Source: Rhododendron vialii
Taxonomy: Eukaryota; Streptophyta; Magnoliopsida; Ericales; Ericaceae
Length of the DNA: 64,000 nucleotides
NCBI RefSeq assembly: GCF_030253575.1
Contig: NC_080559.1
Span: 7,453,501 to 7,517,500, forward strand
Direction of reading: 5' to 3'
The translations under genes were made by a program, and so were the position numbers. Numbering within the stretch: the stretch's first letter is position 1; each line of letters starts with the position of its first letter. A model generated the notes under the pieces. The model did not search any database. It was given only the letters and a program-made list of their open reading frames with translations, and was not told where the DNA came from. Below are positions 62,075-64,000 of the stretch, piece after piece.

Positions 62075-62402
62075 TTTTGTGGGGCTTACTATGGGTCTTA
62101 CACAAATAATTCAATCCGTTCATTAAATGTAAAACATTTTTTCAAGGGCCCTTGTGACAAATCAGCTCAATTTGATACCTCCAAGGACCCTTGTGACAAA
62201 TCAGCTCAATTTGATACCTATAGATGTTTAATCCAATAATCAAACTTTTCATTCAATTTTCAGAATAATGAAATGTTAAATGATTGGATCAAGTACCTAT
62301 AAGTGTCAGATTGAGCTAATTTTTTGTGGGGGAACTTGAAAAAATATTTTACATTTAATAAACAATTCGAATTATTTGTATGAGATTCGTAATAGACCCC
62401 AC
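62075..62402. mobile_element. Foldback MITE with internal 39-bp tandem
   Basis: The left end gtggggcttactatggg and right end gtaatagaccccac are inverse matches, and the arms continue (aataattcaatccgttcatt against aacaattcgaattattt). The left arm has a tandem duplication of caag..cccttgtgacaaat to tgatacct (62143-62180 and 62182-62219). Related to the MITEs at 23.4-23.9 kb by its ends. Confidence 0.78.
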
Positions 62403-63430
62403 AATCTGTACGGAATCTATGTACCAGAAGTCTATGTCAACAGACTTATTGCTTTATTTCACCACTTGCTCTCGTCACTCCACGTGCACACACTCCCTCC
62501 ACCACAAAGACCAGGCACGTTTTATTTTTTTGATATCCAGACAACCATTATTTTTTTTTTTTTTTTTTAACGAAAGAACAATTTTACAGTCAAGCCACTA
62601 AATCGACCAAACTGCATAACCCAAACCTCCAGAGGAGCTAATGCGGCTACAACCGTCACAGCCCCCGCTTAATGCAAGGTACTCACCTTGTGGGGAAATC
62701 GAATCCCAAATCTCGAGGAGTATTCCCAACATCTAGACATTCGCATCTGAATGTTTGTTGTATAACAAATGGATTTTGTCTTTTTGTTTCTTCAACAAAT
62801 TTTGTGTTTTTCATTTTCACACTAATTGATGCACACGCTACACTGAGTAGCTCACGAGCACGGCTCACGCAACTAACCTGTACTCCATGCAACTCCAGTT
62901 TCTTACTCTCTTCTTTTAAAAAAAAAAAAAAAAAAATTACAGTACTTCAGATGAGTTGAGAATGAGCATGGCCGATCTGGGTCAAGTTGACCCCACCCAT
63001 TGATACATTTCTCCATTAAAATTAGGTAGATTTTTATGACATTTTTTCAATTGAACCCCGTTCAAAAAAAATAAAAAAATTTGACCCCACAATTTTGATT
63101 AAATAGCCCCAAGTATGAAATAAATACTTGACCCGCTTATATATTTCTCCATTAAATTGGTTAGATTTTTATGATGTCTTGTCAATTGTGCCGATTTTTT
63201 TTTTAATAAATTGCCCCGAATATGAAATAATTCCATTGAAATTATGGATTTCCTCTTTTTGCCAATAATATTTTACTAATTATCGGTCAACAAATTTAGA
63301 TAATACTTAATGTATGCTAAAGAAGTTAGTAGAATCTCAAAAAAAAATTAATTTAGAAATACGCATTTGCAAACTTTTATGCATGTAATGACCCTAATAT
63401 TTAAAATTAGATAATTACCTTTTGATTTAA
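62403..63430. other. Intergenic, low-complexity runs
   Basis: It has T, A and AT-rich runs (62550-62570, 62918-62937) and near-repeats of tttctccattaaaatt.ggtagattttta (63008-63035 and 63145-63172). No gene. Confidence 0.4.
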
Positions 63431-63439
63431 AACTATAGC

Positions 63440-63900
63440 TTGTATATAACCGGACTGAGAAGCTATGTTGTGCCCTCCAAGGGACATCACGGTGCTGTCC
63501 CGGCCTTGCGGAGCCCGCTCCGGTCTTGCTCCAACGATCGAAATCATTCACTTCGTAGAACTCATCGAATAGAACAACCATGCAAAAAAAATCAACTCAA
63601 TCGAATATCATTAAGCGCCTAATTAGAACACATACAACTTGCCAATAATGGAATCCAGTGGATTTGATTCAGTGTTTCAGATCTATTCATTTCACAATAA
63701 AAATGTTTTAATTAGGCACTTAATGATATCCGATCAAGCTAATTTTTTTCATAATTTTTCTATTCGACGAGCTTTCATAATTGTTTTACTCGACGAGCTC
63801 TATAAAGTGAACATTTTCGATTATCGAAGTGAGACCAGAGCGGGCCCTACAAGGCCGGGACAGCACCATGCTGTATGACCCAAGTCTAATACGCAACCAG
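63440..63900. mobile_element. Large foldback element with GC-rich arms
   Basis: ggtgctgtcccggccttg (about 63491) is mirrored by aaggccgggacagcacc (about 63851-63867). The inversion continues through gaacggctcatcg-like and aatatcattaagcgcctaatta against taattaggcacttaatgata. Arms are about 150 bp. Translations of the two strands give the same peptide-like series, as expected for an inverted repeat, so these are not genes. Confidence 0.82.
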
Positions 63901-64000
63901 CCACCCTTCTACAGAAAAGCTACGTGCACAGCATGCTGTGCACAGAGCCCTCTTTCTCCCGCCTCGGGTCCCACAAAGATGATCGGAACCGCTCATTTTG

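Noticed and set aside
63348-63581. 77-codon minus-strand frame and its plus-strand look-alike at 63639-63878
   Set aside because: They are the two arms of an inverted repeat, not a gene pair.

Overview
This is a nuclear window from a flowering plant, almost certainly a eudicot. The evidence is short phase-0 introns with GT-AG sites, an F-box/LRR gene, an NT-C2 domain gene, DC1, PPR and RhoGAP gene fragments, plant-type hAT and PIF/Harbinger MITEs, Ty3 and copia LTR elements using the initiator-Met primer site, tRNA-derived SINEs and long GA/CT microsatellites. The species cannot be fixed from sequence alone. There is no CRISPR, operon or prokaryotic signal.

Layout. 1-870: a 567-bp block that recurs at 34265-34829, abutting a broken DC1 (Cys/His-rich) gene fragment. 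1200-1510: a foldback MITE. 4080-9750: a complete but dead Ty3/gypsy element with a 5-bp target duplication (ATTGC). 10650-16023: an F-box/LRR gene (+) with duplicated leader sequence and a tiny first coding exon. 16470-19420: repeats, namely a copia-type LTR, a 1058-bp non-autonomous hAT, a TTG-tailed retroposon, one orphan RhoGAP exon and an RNase H retro-pseudogene. 19994-22759 (-): two interlocked gene models, an LRR protein and an unrecognised Cys-containing protein. 23-25 kb: foldback MITEs and a TRIM-like LTR element. 25942-27605 (-): a small membrane-protein gene with an upstream leader exon and a hAT MITE in its intron. 29176-35900 (-): a well-supported four-exon NT-C2 (EEIG1/EHBP1-type) gene whose first intron holds the duplicated block and tandem copies of its own exon-intron junction.

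36-64 kb holds no gene I can support. It is a graveyard of MITEs, SINEs, LTR fragments, a U6 snRNA pseudogene, a PPR pseudogene, a 2.46-kb solo LTR, RNase H/LINE pseudogenes, a copia RT scrap and several foldback elements.

The genes do not form a pathway. The most unusual recurring signal is a class of tiny (18-27 bp) insertions, each a few unique bases plus an A-tail, flanked by perfect or near-perfect 13-15 bp direct repeats. They look like extreme 5'-truncated retroposition events. Four independent cases are visible, one of them copied again in the duplicated block.
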